A stretch of DNA of 64,000 nt from Ligula intestinalis. Its lineage: Eukaryota; Platyhelminthes; Cestoda; Diphyllobothriidea; Diphyllobothriidae. The stretch lies in NCBI GenBank assembly GCA_036362985.1, contig JAYGXS010000005.1, positions 51,779,425 to 51,843,424 of the forward strand, written 5' to 3'. Shown in pieces: positions 1 through 11,900 of the stretch (the first letter of the stretch is position 1; every line of letters begins with the position of its first letter). A model generated the notes under the pieces. The model worked only from the letters and a program-made list of their open reading frames with translations, ran no database searches and was not told where the DNA came from. The position numbers were made by a program, and so were the translations under genes.

Positions 1-153
1 CCTCTCTGATACTGCTCTTTCTGCCGAGTCTGCCTGGGCCACCGCGACTGTTCTGTACGTTGCAGCTCCTGCAATAGTTGGTGCCATTTTCGCTGCAGTG
101 GCCTCGCCAACTCTGACGATTGGTCACCCGAATTCACCTGCCTCAGTTGTCCC

Positions 154-1392
154 GTGCCTCTACCTGCCCCTACGCCTCCTTCCTTTCCTGTCTCTTACAA
201 AAATGCTCAAGTCTCTGAGCTGGCCACGCCGCTTAGCCTTAAACTGCTACAGTTTAATGTTAATGGTCTACTCGGCAAGCTTGACGAGTTCCTCGCATCC
301 ATACTTTCGCACAGCATTGCTGTAGCCGCTACCCAAAAGACGAAGTGGTCTAACTCCAACAAAGTCCCCCCGTGGGCAGACTACACGATCGTCCGTCGCG
401 ACTGCAGTCAGAACAAACGCGGAGGTTCGGCCTTCTTGGTGCACAAATCAATTGAACATTATCACCTACATCTTCTTGGTGTCCATCCCACGGAAGTACT
501 GGCGATTTCCCTAGACACTGGCCCGGCCCGGCTAACCTTTGTGAACGTCTGCATTTCTGCAATTTTGAGGTGTCCTCCCGGTTTTACCGCTTCTATCGCT
601 CACTACTTACCTTCTGGAGACAGTTTGGCGCAAGATGACTTCAACGCCCACCACGACCTGCAGTGCTCAAATTTGGCGGCCGATCCCTAGGGAGAATTCC
701 TGGCCAATGGATTAGAACACACCCGCTTCGCCATCCCCAACAAGAACAGCCAAATGCGATTCCCAACCAATGGTGCCTTCAGCTCACACAATGTTTCCTT
801 CGCCAGTCTCAGCCTGGTAGCCTCCACCATGTGGTGCACGGAAATTAGCCTTGGTAGCGATCATACCCCTATCAAGGCCACAAAAAGGCACTTCATTAAC
901 TTCAAGCAAACCGATTGGACAGCGTTTACCGCCGAATACGAAGCCGAAATCGATGACCTACCACCTTCGACCTGTGTCCACACGGCGGAGCGAGCCTTTC
1001 GTCGACTGCTTCTGGCAGCACCAAGTCACCACATCCCGAACGGCCGCAATCCCCTACATCGTCCTAATTACCTGCCTGAAGCCTCTCACCCGAAACGTGA
1101 GAAAGACGATTTCCGAGTAGGTGATGCCAATGACACGCGCACTGTCAAGCTGAATGACCTGATCACCAAGATCATCAACGACGGCAAACACAAACGCTGG
1201 CATGAAGTAGTTGCAGATTTCTATTTTTGCGGCAACTCAGCTGCCACTTGGAAACTTCTACGCCGAGCTGATACACCGAACCAGTCTATTAGCTTCGGGG
1301 ACGGCAACTGCATTGCAAACAATGGTGCGATCGCCGCAAAGATGAACAACCTGTTCTCGCCGTCAAGAAAAGGAGAACTTCGAAAACCTTAG
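154..1392 (+). pseudogene. jockey-like non-LTR retrotransposon, endonuclease relic (copy A)
   Basis: Broken frames together resemble the apurinic endonuclease (EEP) domain of a non-LTR retrotransposon. The start reads LKLLQFNVNGLLGKLDEF, the N-terminal EN motif. A DFNAHHDL motif follows near 640-660, and SLGSDHTPI, the C-terminal EN signature, near 847-872. Downstream residues (HFINFKQTDWTAFTAEYEAEI) continue into the linker before the reverse transcriptase. A frameshift or stop near 690 and the end at 1392 show that it is dead and has lost its RT. The same protein is found inverted at 8.4-11.1 kb (copy B), and the two copies can be aligned residue by residue over the DFNAHHDL to HIPNGR stretch. 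Confidence 0.8.
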
Positions 1393-1435
1393 CTGTCCCC
1401 TACGTCCGAAAATGCTAGCTGTCTTCCCCTATTAA

Positions 1436-2060
1436 GCCATATTCACTCGAATGCACAAGTGTGTCAAAACGGCCCCCAGGCTAAATGCCGCTTGAATAAT
1501 GTCGGCTGTCTTGTTTTAAGCAAGTTACCAGCCCCCTGCTTCAAAATGCAGTTGTTTCGACTCGTGGAGATGAAGCCCCGCGACGTGACCTTGCGACGGA
1601 GTGCCAGCGGTCCACCCCCTCTTCTTTGAGACATAGTTGTTGCATCTGGTGGACCTGAACACTCTGAACCCAGGTAGCCACAGCTGCTTCGAGAACCACT
1701 CGAGCACCCCCTCCCCTCCCTGCTGACAAATAATGGGCCTCTGTATACGAAACCACCCACCCTTCAGTGCTATGTTTCAAACAAATCTGATTCCACAGTA
1801 ACTGGCTCCTGAATTCAAATAAAAACAGCGGGCGCTCCCTCTCCCACTGACACACACATTCTCCCAAGACTGGCTTCACCCCGCATCTGTAGGTTGTTAC
1901 GGAACGTGCGTCGTACCCTTGTCTAGAGTCAGGCGATATTTGGCCGTACCGTACTACACTGATAATTGTTGTCATTGGGGTTTGACGTACACGTTACTGC
2001 TGCATACAGAGTCAGAGGAGGCAAGAAACTCGAAACACAGAGCATTCTGCTCGTAAAAAC
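1436..2060 (+). repeat. dispersed repeat R1, copy 1
   Basis: This stretch matches 6090-6330 and 7243-7600 in the same orientation. Shared blocks include the CAAGTGTGTCAAAACGGCCC region near 1455, the region around CTCCTGAATTCA (about 1806), the CACTGACACACACATTCTCC block near 1845 and the CATACAGAGTCAGAGGAGGC block near 2004. The longer copy carries a protein-coding segment between these blocks, so copy 1 looks like an internally deleted derivative. No gene was recognised here. The last 45 bases of another repeat tail (GGGCCTTAAATATACAAT) lie at about 2147-2192. Confidence 0.65.
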
Positions 2061-2294
2061 TCCTAAGTCCCGGACAGCACACTGCAATCGAAACTGAACG
2101 TAGTAACTTCCACGAGCCTGAACATGGCAAAAAGAATAAGTCCAATGAAGGGGCCCTTGGGCCTTAAATATACAATTTATTATTATTTGAGCACAATGTG
2201 CGTATTTGGCAAAGCCGGTGCACGTAAAAAAGGGAAAATAAGAGTTGAAACATGGGGAGGAAAACATCGAGGGGCAGGCAGCACGCAGGGCAAA

Positions 2295-2925
2295 TCACAA
2301 AAGCTTCGGAAGTGTCCGTAGGTGTTCCAAGTCTAAAATGCGGCTACAGGATTCATCCAGGGCGCAGTTTGGCGACGGAGAGGCGAGGTGGCCCTCACCA
2401 GTCTGTGGGAGAGCCAGGTCATAAGAGGGCTCAAGGACAGACCCCAGAGAGCCTCTATCAGGTGCGCAGGGTGGTGATTGGACGGAAAAGAGTTCGGATG
2501 GACGCAGTGCGGACCAAGCCTCCAGGCTACTTTCGCACTCAAACCTCGATGCAGGGTCTTGGCGGGGGTCTATCACACCTGGTACCAGTGTTGAGATGCT
2601 GTTTGAGAAGTCGGCAACCGGGGCAACATCTGAAAACGCGGGAGTGCTAGCCAGCCGTAACCGACCGCTGTCAGCACCGCCGCCGTCGCGGTAGTCTTGC
2701 TGCCCTCTTCGGTCGCCAAGGAGGTCGTGATGTTCCAGATAGCGACGAGTCGCCATACTAACGTCTGGCAGGCCGATATCCGCTTCGGAATTTGCGAAAC
2801 TACCAGATATCAGAGTCGTAGAGGGGTCCGCACGCGTAAGCTTTTGGATCAGCGTCGGTGATAGGTACTTCTGTACTAGGCCCGCCAACATGGCACTCTC
2901 GTCGGTGTTTGTGCAATTTGATTTG
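2295..2925 (-). CDS. STIL: STIL last exon: STAN motif and C-terminus
   Basis: The exon begins after a TAG at 2926-2927 with one base that completes the codon left by the exon at 13.2 kb (phase 2 to 1). Reading frame: AMLAGLVQKYLSPTLIQKL resembles the helix before the STAN region in STIL. DVSMATRRYLEHHDLL (about 2719-2766) is the STAN motif, including the invariant S-x-A-T-[KR]-[KR]-Y core, the segment which PLK4 phosphorylates and SAS-6 binds. The protein ends in ILDLEHLRTLPKLL and a TGA at 2295-2297, closely matching the end of vertebrate STIL. These two blocks, at the right spacing from the C-terminus, are the strongest evidence for the gene's identity. The acceptor lacks a strong pyrimidine tract, so the 5' edge may shift. 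Confidence 0.9.
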
Positions 2926-5900
2926 CTACGACTGTCCCTCGAGCGGTTCTGGGCAAATGAATGACTAAAAGGGGAAAACTTGTTCAGTTAAATTCAGTTT
3001 CACTAAAAGAAGGATAGGCGAACACCATCGAAATCGCTACTAGTTATAAGGTGGTTAAGAAAAGAATGGAGTCAGCGTGAGCAGACCTTGTGCAACAGGA
3101 ATGTGCTTGTTAGGGGTTCAGCAGAATTAAATAATTCGATTGACCAAATTGTGAAAAATTCTCTATAAGAGTAGAACCCGCACAGCAGGGAAAGCTTTCG
3201 GGCAGCCAACGTTCTACCATTGAGCTACGAGGCTCACAGTGCGCCGTGAATTTAATCACACTTGGGTAGATTCGTTTGCCCAGCTTTGCCGCACATATGG
3301 AATCCACCAATACGGACGCAGTAAGCTGACTGCCAAGCAGGAGTTCCTGAGTAATCATCTAGGATCAGCCAGATGGACTACTACAGTGGGTTCACTATCT
3401 CATGATATCCGAGGATCCCTACAAGTAACTTCCTGCTACTCAAACGCAAACGAAGCTGCGGCCCCAAAAGTCTAACAACTAAACTAATAGTCGTTCTTCA
3501 CAAGAGGGCATGCTGTGATTTATGAAGGAATATAACGTTTAATTGAAATACAAGCTTTTTTAGCAAAGTGTAAAATTCCGAAAAAGTGGAAATCGGGCGT
3601 ACTAGGTTAACTTAAGTTCTACTTGCAGAGGATGCCTGTTTATACAAAACCACCGAGTGAATATAGCATGAAAAGTAAAATTACGTTGGAAAATAATCAT
3701 TTAGTAAGGTTTTCATATATATGTGGTCCATTATTACGTGGAATGTAATCTATGGATGTTGCCGAACAGCCCAAATTTCAAGTATATATTCCAATACGTT
3801 TTCACGAGAATGTCTACTTTTTTTCTTTCGTTTATGCATTGCCTAAGTTGCGTTGGACTAAAGCAACCACAATAACGCTTGACTTGACCCATTGGGAGAT
3901 AACAGGAGTAAGATATTTCGTAAGCTCACGTGCGGACATGCCGGGCAGTGAAAAATGAATTTAAATTTAATTGTCATCTGCGATTATAAACGTACAATCT
4001 TTTGTACACTAACAGTAATTGCCTTCCACCAAATATTTTTGTAATTATTTTGGGATTTCGATTACGAAGAGGTTCAGATCTTCCTTGAAATTCTAATTAT
4101 GACTTTACAATTTTCACTGGCTTCAGTCAATTGACCACAAATAATGATTATATTCTATGTTATTAAGTTGGTTTGGCAGATTTGGTTAATTTAGTTGACC
4201 CGATTGTGAAATCTGCCAAACCAACTTAATAATTAAGTCATCCTAGTAGTCATTCTGGTGGATTCTAGATGATTTCTTAGGAAATCCTGCTTGGGCAGTC
4301 AACTTGCTGTCCCGTATTGATGGATTCCATATGAGCGGAAAAGTTGGGCGAGTAATATCGACCGAAGTGTGATCAAACTCACGGTGTGAAGCGCGACATT
4401 CGTAGCTCAAGTAGGTAGAGCGTTGGCTTGTGTAAAAGGCCTCCCTCCTATGCGGGTTCGAATCCCGCCGAATGCCGCGAGTTTTTTCACAGTTGGGTCA
4501 ACTATATTCTATGTGCTTACCAAAACCTTCAAAATAATATATTTCTTAAAAGCTTTTACGCAAATAACCAGCTTTTAAACATTTTTTTTCTTATGCAGCT
4601 GTCGTTGGGTGTCATAGTTTCAGAACCACCTAATCATGTGAACCCATTGCCGAGAAAAATGAACGTCCCTTACAAAAGTCACGAATGAATATGCTCAAGA
4701 TTGATTTAGAAAAATTCTACAAAAAAGTTAACGCTCGAAAAAAGTTTTAATCATATATTTTGGCGTCTGATGTCTGCGTACCTTAATTTTTTTTGATGAT
4801 TAAGTCAAGATCAGAATGAAAAAATTTGGCCAGTGGATTAATTTCCCTAACAATAAGGGATATCTCTTCTGTTATAAATGAAAGAGCTAAATGCTTTATC
4901 TACAACAGTACAGTTATCAGCATATTTGGTTACTTCTAGACTCACTTCTACAAGAACAAATGCAAGGCAGAGTGGCAAAAATATCAACGGCGATTTTGAA
5001 AAAAAACTGTTTCGCAATGTCCCGTGACAACTCTGTCGAAAGTGTTTTATGTTAACTGTCTCTAACTTCATATCGATTTTACAATTAATTTGGTTGTCAT
5101 ATGCCAATAAAATTCTTAAACGCAGTCTTTACCTGTAAGCACTCAAATATAAAATATAAATTTAATATGGAGTATAGCAAAGAACAACCTTAAATGTTTA
5201 TTACTCAATTTTATGGCACAAAAATTGGCAGATTTGCAAAATATAATTTTTTAGACTTATTTCGCTCTTCTTTTCCCAAAAGTAATGCACAATCTCCTAA
5301 TTACACTAACCTCAATTTCATGGACGCAAAACAAAATTCTTCGTTTTGTGAACAGATATAATCAAAAATTTTCTGCTCTTCATAAATGTTCTTTTATAGT
5401 GCAACATACACACACAAGAAGTCCTTTTCCGCAGCGTTTGATAGCTTAGGAAATTTCTCGGATATCAAAAAACGCTAGATTTCACCAATTTTTGCCGCTA
5501 TTTTTTCCCAGTATTCTGATCTGAATGGAAGTAAATCCCAGTAAGCAACATTATGCGCCTCAAGTCAACCCAATGAACTAAATAAATAACCTCAAGTGTG
5601 CGTTAAATCCTGAAATCCCCAACCTGTCACCAGATATGTAATCTACTGTAGGTTCACTTCATTGTTGGGGTGTTGGCAGATTTAAATAATTCGATTGACC
5701 CAATTGTGAGGAATTTGCGGCTTACTAGCTTCCAAAATTTCAGCCGATGGGCAATCAACTGTAAGTTCTCAAGCAACAACTAACAATCTAGGACGGAAAT
5801 AAAGGTTACCGTATTCAGAACCTTTACCATGTTATTAGTTGTTCTACGCTTCATCTACGTGTTTATTTATTAGATGACACAAAGGAAAAAAGCGAAACTG

Positions 5901-8900
5901 TCAGCAGGAAGCACAGGGTAGTTTTATGGAAGACGATTTCTCTTGATACACAGAAACCGGTATGCATATGAAGGTTCTTGTGATTTCCGACCGAACTAAT
6001 TTGAAATTCTGCACGCCCATCTCCGATAAAATCCTGTCTAACCTATATGCGAGAGTACTCCTCCTCCTCCTCCAGCGAAAGCAGCCCGCCCTCCCCCTTG
6101 AACCCTTCTACTCGAAAGCACATGCGTGTCAAAAACAGCCCACAACAAAGTGGCACTTGAATACGACACATCCTCCTTTTCTCGGGCCTCCACAGAAAGC
6201 ATACTAGAGCTCGTAGCTGTCATGTCTAGTTGACCTACACATTCAACCCAGTCTCCCCTTCGCGTGAAAAATAGCCGCGACTGTTCCGAGTGCCACTCGA
6301 ACACCCCATCCTCCTCTTCCTCTCTCGGCGAACACAGAAACGCTGCCTGGATGAGCGGCGGCTTGTTGACCTGAGAAGCACTGACTTACTTGTCCGCGCA
6401 CACTCGCATCACCTGGCCGGTGCAGCGTATGTGTGCCAGTTAGCCACGGTCCACTCGCACGCCCCCTGCCTTGCTGACACATTCCCTAATAGCATTGCGC
6501 GCGTTAGCGTATTACGCAAACACGGGCTTCACGCGCGCTTGGTTGTTATTGGCTGGGATAATTACGCAGTCAATAGGTGATTGGCTTATCGATTTTTTGC
6601 ATGCTCTCGCCATCGGCCGACGCGCGTCCGCCGCTCGTGAGTGCATGCAGGTGTCACAGTGGCGCCATTCTAACGTGGCGCAATCTGCTGATAACAGGTG
6701 CGAGCGAGTTCTCGTTACTGTGACTGCAAATCCGGTAAATCTGTTGTTTTTTGCCGTTTTTTTTTCAGCATGTGGAAACCACCATCAAAGGACGTGCTTT
6801 GCGCGGATATCTTAAAGATTTACGTAAAATTGAGCAAGAAGCTAGGGGAATGGCTAGATTTTCAGACTCTCTTGACTCTGCTTGCAGTTATTTATCTGAC
6901 GAATCTGACTGTAGCACAACTTCGTTGGAAGATGGTAGTACCTGGAGCTATTCGTCAACGGAAGAAGTAACAGAACCTTCAACAAGTAACGTTACTGGGC
7001 ACCCAGCGATGAAGCAGGAGGACACGCTAAAAAGTGCTTTGCGGTCTTGGGCGATAGACTGCAAACACCCCGATTGAACACCTGACGAAACTTCTCAAAA
7101 TTTTGAAACGTGTGGCCCCGACCTACCAGGTGATGGACGTACGCTTCTAGGGTGGAAAAGCACTAGGACAAAGGTTACGGCAATGGGCAGCGGTGAGTAT
7201 GTCCACATGGGACTTGTTAAAAAAAAACATGAACCCAATTTCCGCGCAATGTTTCAGACCAATCGGATGCCACATTAACTGACTCCTGAAGTCACATAAA
7301 AGCAGCGCTCACTCCCTTTTTCCCACTGACAGACACACGGTCTCCCAAGACTGACTTCGCCCTGCGTGGCGTTCTTGAACGTGCCTCGATCCCTTATCTC
7401 GAGTCAGACGATTTGGCCGACTCCCTTGTTCTTTACTTCGTGTACCCATTATTAAGGTTTTTGCTTAGTTTATCCTTTACTCTTTGTCTAACAGTACCGT
7501 ACCACCTTGATAGATGTTATCATTGGTGTTTGAAGTACGCGTTTCTACTGGATACAGAGTCGGAAGAGGCAGGAAACCAGAAACAGTCTAATCTGTTCGT
7601 CATTGACCCACCTCCCTCCATGTGGCTTAAATTATTTTTAAATTATTTTCTAGGAAGTGCCAATCAGCGAAATTAACCGAACCTCTCTTTGAGGCCATGT
7701 CAGCTGTAGTTTGGAAAATGCAGGAGCGACAACATGTACACCGAATTCGACTTTTCGGAATAAAATAGAGCTTCGACTAACGAATTTAATCCGTTCCAGC
7801 ACCGAGCTCATCATATGAAACGTTCCTTTTGTGAAGCGTATTTCCCATTTACAATAATGGAGATAAAAATAATCCGTTCCACCCATTTGTTTATCCGAGG
7901 TGCAACAATGAGGTCGTTAGCGCACGACGCTAGCAACATTATGAAAGGACTCAAATTCAGCCTGCAGATTGCAGATCATTCAAGGATGACTCGTCATAAT
8001 GTTGGCAATTGCAGTGTTTGATCATTATGCATCTTAGGAAATCTCTAAGTGTTATGTGGTTTGTGTGCCTAATTTTATTCACGCCAAATGGACGGCATTT
8101 TGCTGATAATTCTGAAATTATATTTTCAAAATAAAGCGTACCTCACGAATAGAGGGGAATGTTCGCATCCCAGGAAGAAGGATTATTGAACATTGGAATC
8201 ATTATTTTATCCGTCTGAGCTTTCGGGCTCCTGCAAAGGTCCATCGTCAGAGATGGGAAAAACAGCAACAAATGAGGTGGCTAGTTCTGGCGTGTGCACA
8301 AAACAGCTAAAATTTGAACGGGTTGAAAATCTATAATTGTGTGGTTTGGCCATCGACTCGCTACTGCGAAATTTATCAGTATGTGCTAGTGTGTCGTAGC
8401 CCATAGTTGGATCAGGAATCCCCGCCAGAATCCAAACTGGGAGTAGATGGGAGACGGAGGAAAGCCGCGACCTCGACCGGTTTGAGCCACAGGTCGGCGG
8501 GAGTGAGGTGGGTGCCTGGCCGGGAACTGCAGGCCAACAGATGCTGACAGTCATGCGGAGAAGCGCCGCTGTCGGGACAGCAGTCGGGTGTGGACGGGTT
8601 AAGCCGATGTTTATACTGGCAGAGGACCATTGAGTAGCCACTGCACAGTTGAGCCAGAGTAAAGCGAGTGACCCTCGTAAGATGTCGTTCTGAGGCCGCA
8701 ATCGGAGGTGGATAGCCACCCAAAAGGACCGGGGGACGGTAACCTCGTTTCTCCTCGACAACGACTCTCTGGTGGAGACGCTGGAAGCCTGTCTTGGTGG
8801 CAGAGCTATCAACAGGTAGATCCACGAGAGACGAGGCAACAGCTTCCTTGTGGAGTGCTCGAATAGGCGGCCGGACGTTGCGGCAAGGCTCGGGAGCGGT

Positions 8901-11900
8901 GCAACGGTGATGATTGGCATGGCCGGGTTGCTAACAACACCAAAACTGCTGGCTTAGTTATTTGTTGTGATGGGCGACCGGTAGAACAGAAGCCTCCACA
9001 TGAAGAGGATCTATGAGCGACATTTTATAGCAGCCCGTGATCGTGCGGAGGGCAGCGTTCTGTGCTGACTGGAGGCGGCGGAAGCTGGAAGAGCTCATCG
9101 TAGGAGACCAGATTGATCCCGCATAAGTGAGGTGCGGCTTGGCCAGCGCCTTGAAAGCAATCGACAAAGTCTCTTTCGCGCAGCCCCAGGATGTGCCTGC
9201 TAGAGCCTTGAGGACCTTAGTGCAGCGGCTTAATTTGCTTGCGGTCTCCCTGGCATGGTCTGCGAACGTGAAAAGCGGATCAAAACGCACGCCAAAAAGT
9301 TTGGGCTTGCGGGCGAGCGGTAAGGACGCCTCATTGACGGTGATGACCGAGTGACGATTAAACTCCTTCGGATTAAGCGTAAAAACAGTTACGGACGACT
9401 TGGCTGCCGAGATCGTCATTCCGTGCTGGGTGAGGAAGTTTTCGACAACAGACATGAACTCCGTGAGAAGCTGTGCAGCCTGATCGATGTCATGGTGCCG
9501 GCAAAAGAACGTAACATCGTCCGCATAGGATACCACTTGCACAGGTGCCCGGGGGAGTGGGAGCTCTCGCATGTAGATGTTAAAGAGCGTCGGGCTGAGC
9601 AGAGAGCCTTGAGGGACGCTACAGGTCTGCTTACGGGGCTTAGAGAGAGCGCCCCGGAAGAGGACACGATCGTGACGGCCACGGATGTAAGCCGCCAACC
9701 ATCAGACTAGGCCAGTCGGGACGTTCAGCGAGACCAAGTCCTGCAGGAGCTGATCGTGGCGGATGCAGTCAAAGGCCCGTGACAGGTCAATTGAGACTGC
9801 CACGGTCCGCGAAGCGGGCTTCTGCTGATTGAAGCCCTCGAGGATAGCGTCGCTGAGCTTGAAAAGCGCCGTTTTAGTCCCACGACCCAATCGGAAACCA
9901 TGTTGGTGGCAAGATAGTTCCGCCAAAGACGTCAGAATTGGGTGGGTGAGCCGTTCCAGGATGTTCGCCAATGGACTGAGGAGGGCAATTGGACGATAAG
10001 AGGTCGCTAGGCAGGGGTCCTTACCCGCTTTGACCAGGGGGATAATGATCGACTGGCACCAGCAATCAGGGATGATTGAAGTTCCCAGTGAAAGGTTGAA
10101 GAGGGCGGCAAGGTAGGCAGCCACCTTCGGGCCGATGTGGCGCACATGGATAGGCGCCAGACCATCTGGTCCTAAGGCTTTCGAAGCTCTCGTTTTCTTG
10201 ACGGTGGTGAGGATGGCATCAGCCGAAAAGGAAATATCTGGGGGCGGGGCTTTATGGAGGAAGCGAAGAAGGGAGCGCTGGCTTTTGTGACTGGGCGCCG
10301 AGCGGGGCAAGAACAGCTTGTTCATCTTCGCAGCGATCTAACCGTTGTTGGAAATAAACTTGTCCTCCCCAAAGCTAATATACTGGTTAGATGTATCAGC
10401 CCGGGGTTTGGTCAGGTTGCGTGAAAGCTTCCAAGTGGCAGCTGAGTTGCCGCTGAAATTGCAATCTGAAACTAGTTCATGCCAGCGTTTGTGTTTGCCG
10501 TCGATGATGATCTTGGTGATCAGGTCGTTCAGCTCGACAATGCGCGTGTCATTGGCATCACGTACTCGGATATCATCTCTCGCGTTCCGGGTGAGAGGCT
10601 TCCGGCAGGTAATTAGGACGAAGTAGGGGAATGCGGCCGTTAGGGATGTGGTGACTTGCTGCTGCCAGGAATAGTCGACGAAGGGCTCGCTCCGCCATGT
10701 GGACACAGGTGGGAGGTGGTAGGCCAACGATCTCAGCTTCGCATTCGGTCGTGAACGCTGCCCAATTGGCTTTCTTGAAATTAATGAAGTGCCGGTTGGG
10801 GGCCTTGATACGCTCGGCGGCGGTGGCCAATTCGAGCACAATGGGGAGGTGGTCGCTACCCAGGCTGATTTCCGTGTTCCACATGGTGGAGGCTACCAGA
10901 CTGAGACTGGCGAGGGAAACATCGGGCGAGCTGGAGGCGCCGTTGGTCGGGAGCCGCGTTTTGCTGTTCTCGTTGAGAACGGCAAAGGAGGCGTGTTCTA
11001 TTTCATCAGCCGGAGCTTCTCCTCGGGGGTCGGCTGCCAAGTTAGAGCGCCACAGGTCATGGTGGGCGTTGAAGTCACCTAGCACCAAACTGTCTCCAGA
11101 AGGTAAGTAGGGAGCGATAGAGGCAGTATGTGCTAGTGGGCGAGGTCGGCGTGATGGATGGGAATATTTACAGAAATAAAATCGTCAACGAAACCAAGCA
11201 ATATTCCATAAGGAAAGGTCAATTATATGTCATAGGAAAGGGGGGAGGGAGGGCCAGGACCGTCAGTGTCGTGAGTCTGGAGATAGCTGCGCAGGGCAAC
11301 ATATGAGGGCGCCAGCTCAATGCATCGGTTAACTGAGTTTTCATCCGATGCCCAGGCGTCAATAAGTTCTCGGCCCATCTTGCTGCTTGCACGGGTAATT
11401 ATCCTCGCAGCTGCGAATTTGAACTCGTGACCCGTCTCGTAGATGTGGGCGGCCACTTGCAAACATTCATCACCCCGTCGAACAGCCGACTTGTGTTCGT
11501 GTATGCGCGAACCCAGAATGCGTCCAGTCTGTCACTCTCTCCCCTTTCCTATGACTTATGATTGACCTTTTCCTATAGAATATTGCTTTTTTTTCGTTGA
11601 CAATTTTATTTCTGTAAATATTCCCACAAATCATGCCGATCTCGCTCACGAGCACATGCTGATGAAGTCCGCAGTAGCGAGTCGACGGCCAAAACACACA
11701 ATTATTGATTTTCTACCCATTCAAAATTTTAGCTGTTTTGTGCACACGCCAGAAATAGCCACCTCATTTTTTGCGGTTTTTCCCATCTCCGACGATGGAC
11801 TCCTGCAGGGGCCCGAAAGCTTAGTTCGATAATCGTTCTTCTTTTTCTTCTTCGTCTTCTTCTTCTTCTTCTTCTTCTTCTTCTTCGTCTTCTTCTTCTT

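Noticed and set aside
4395..4476. Functional tRNA gene
   Set aside because: The anticodon arm is irregular and the flanks repeat elsewhere, so a SINE is more likely.
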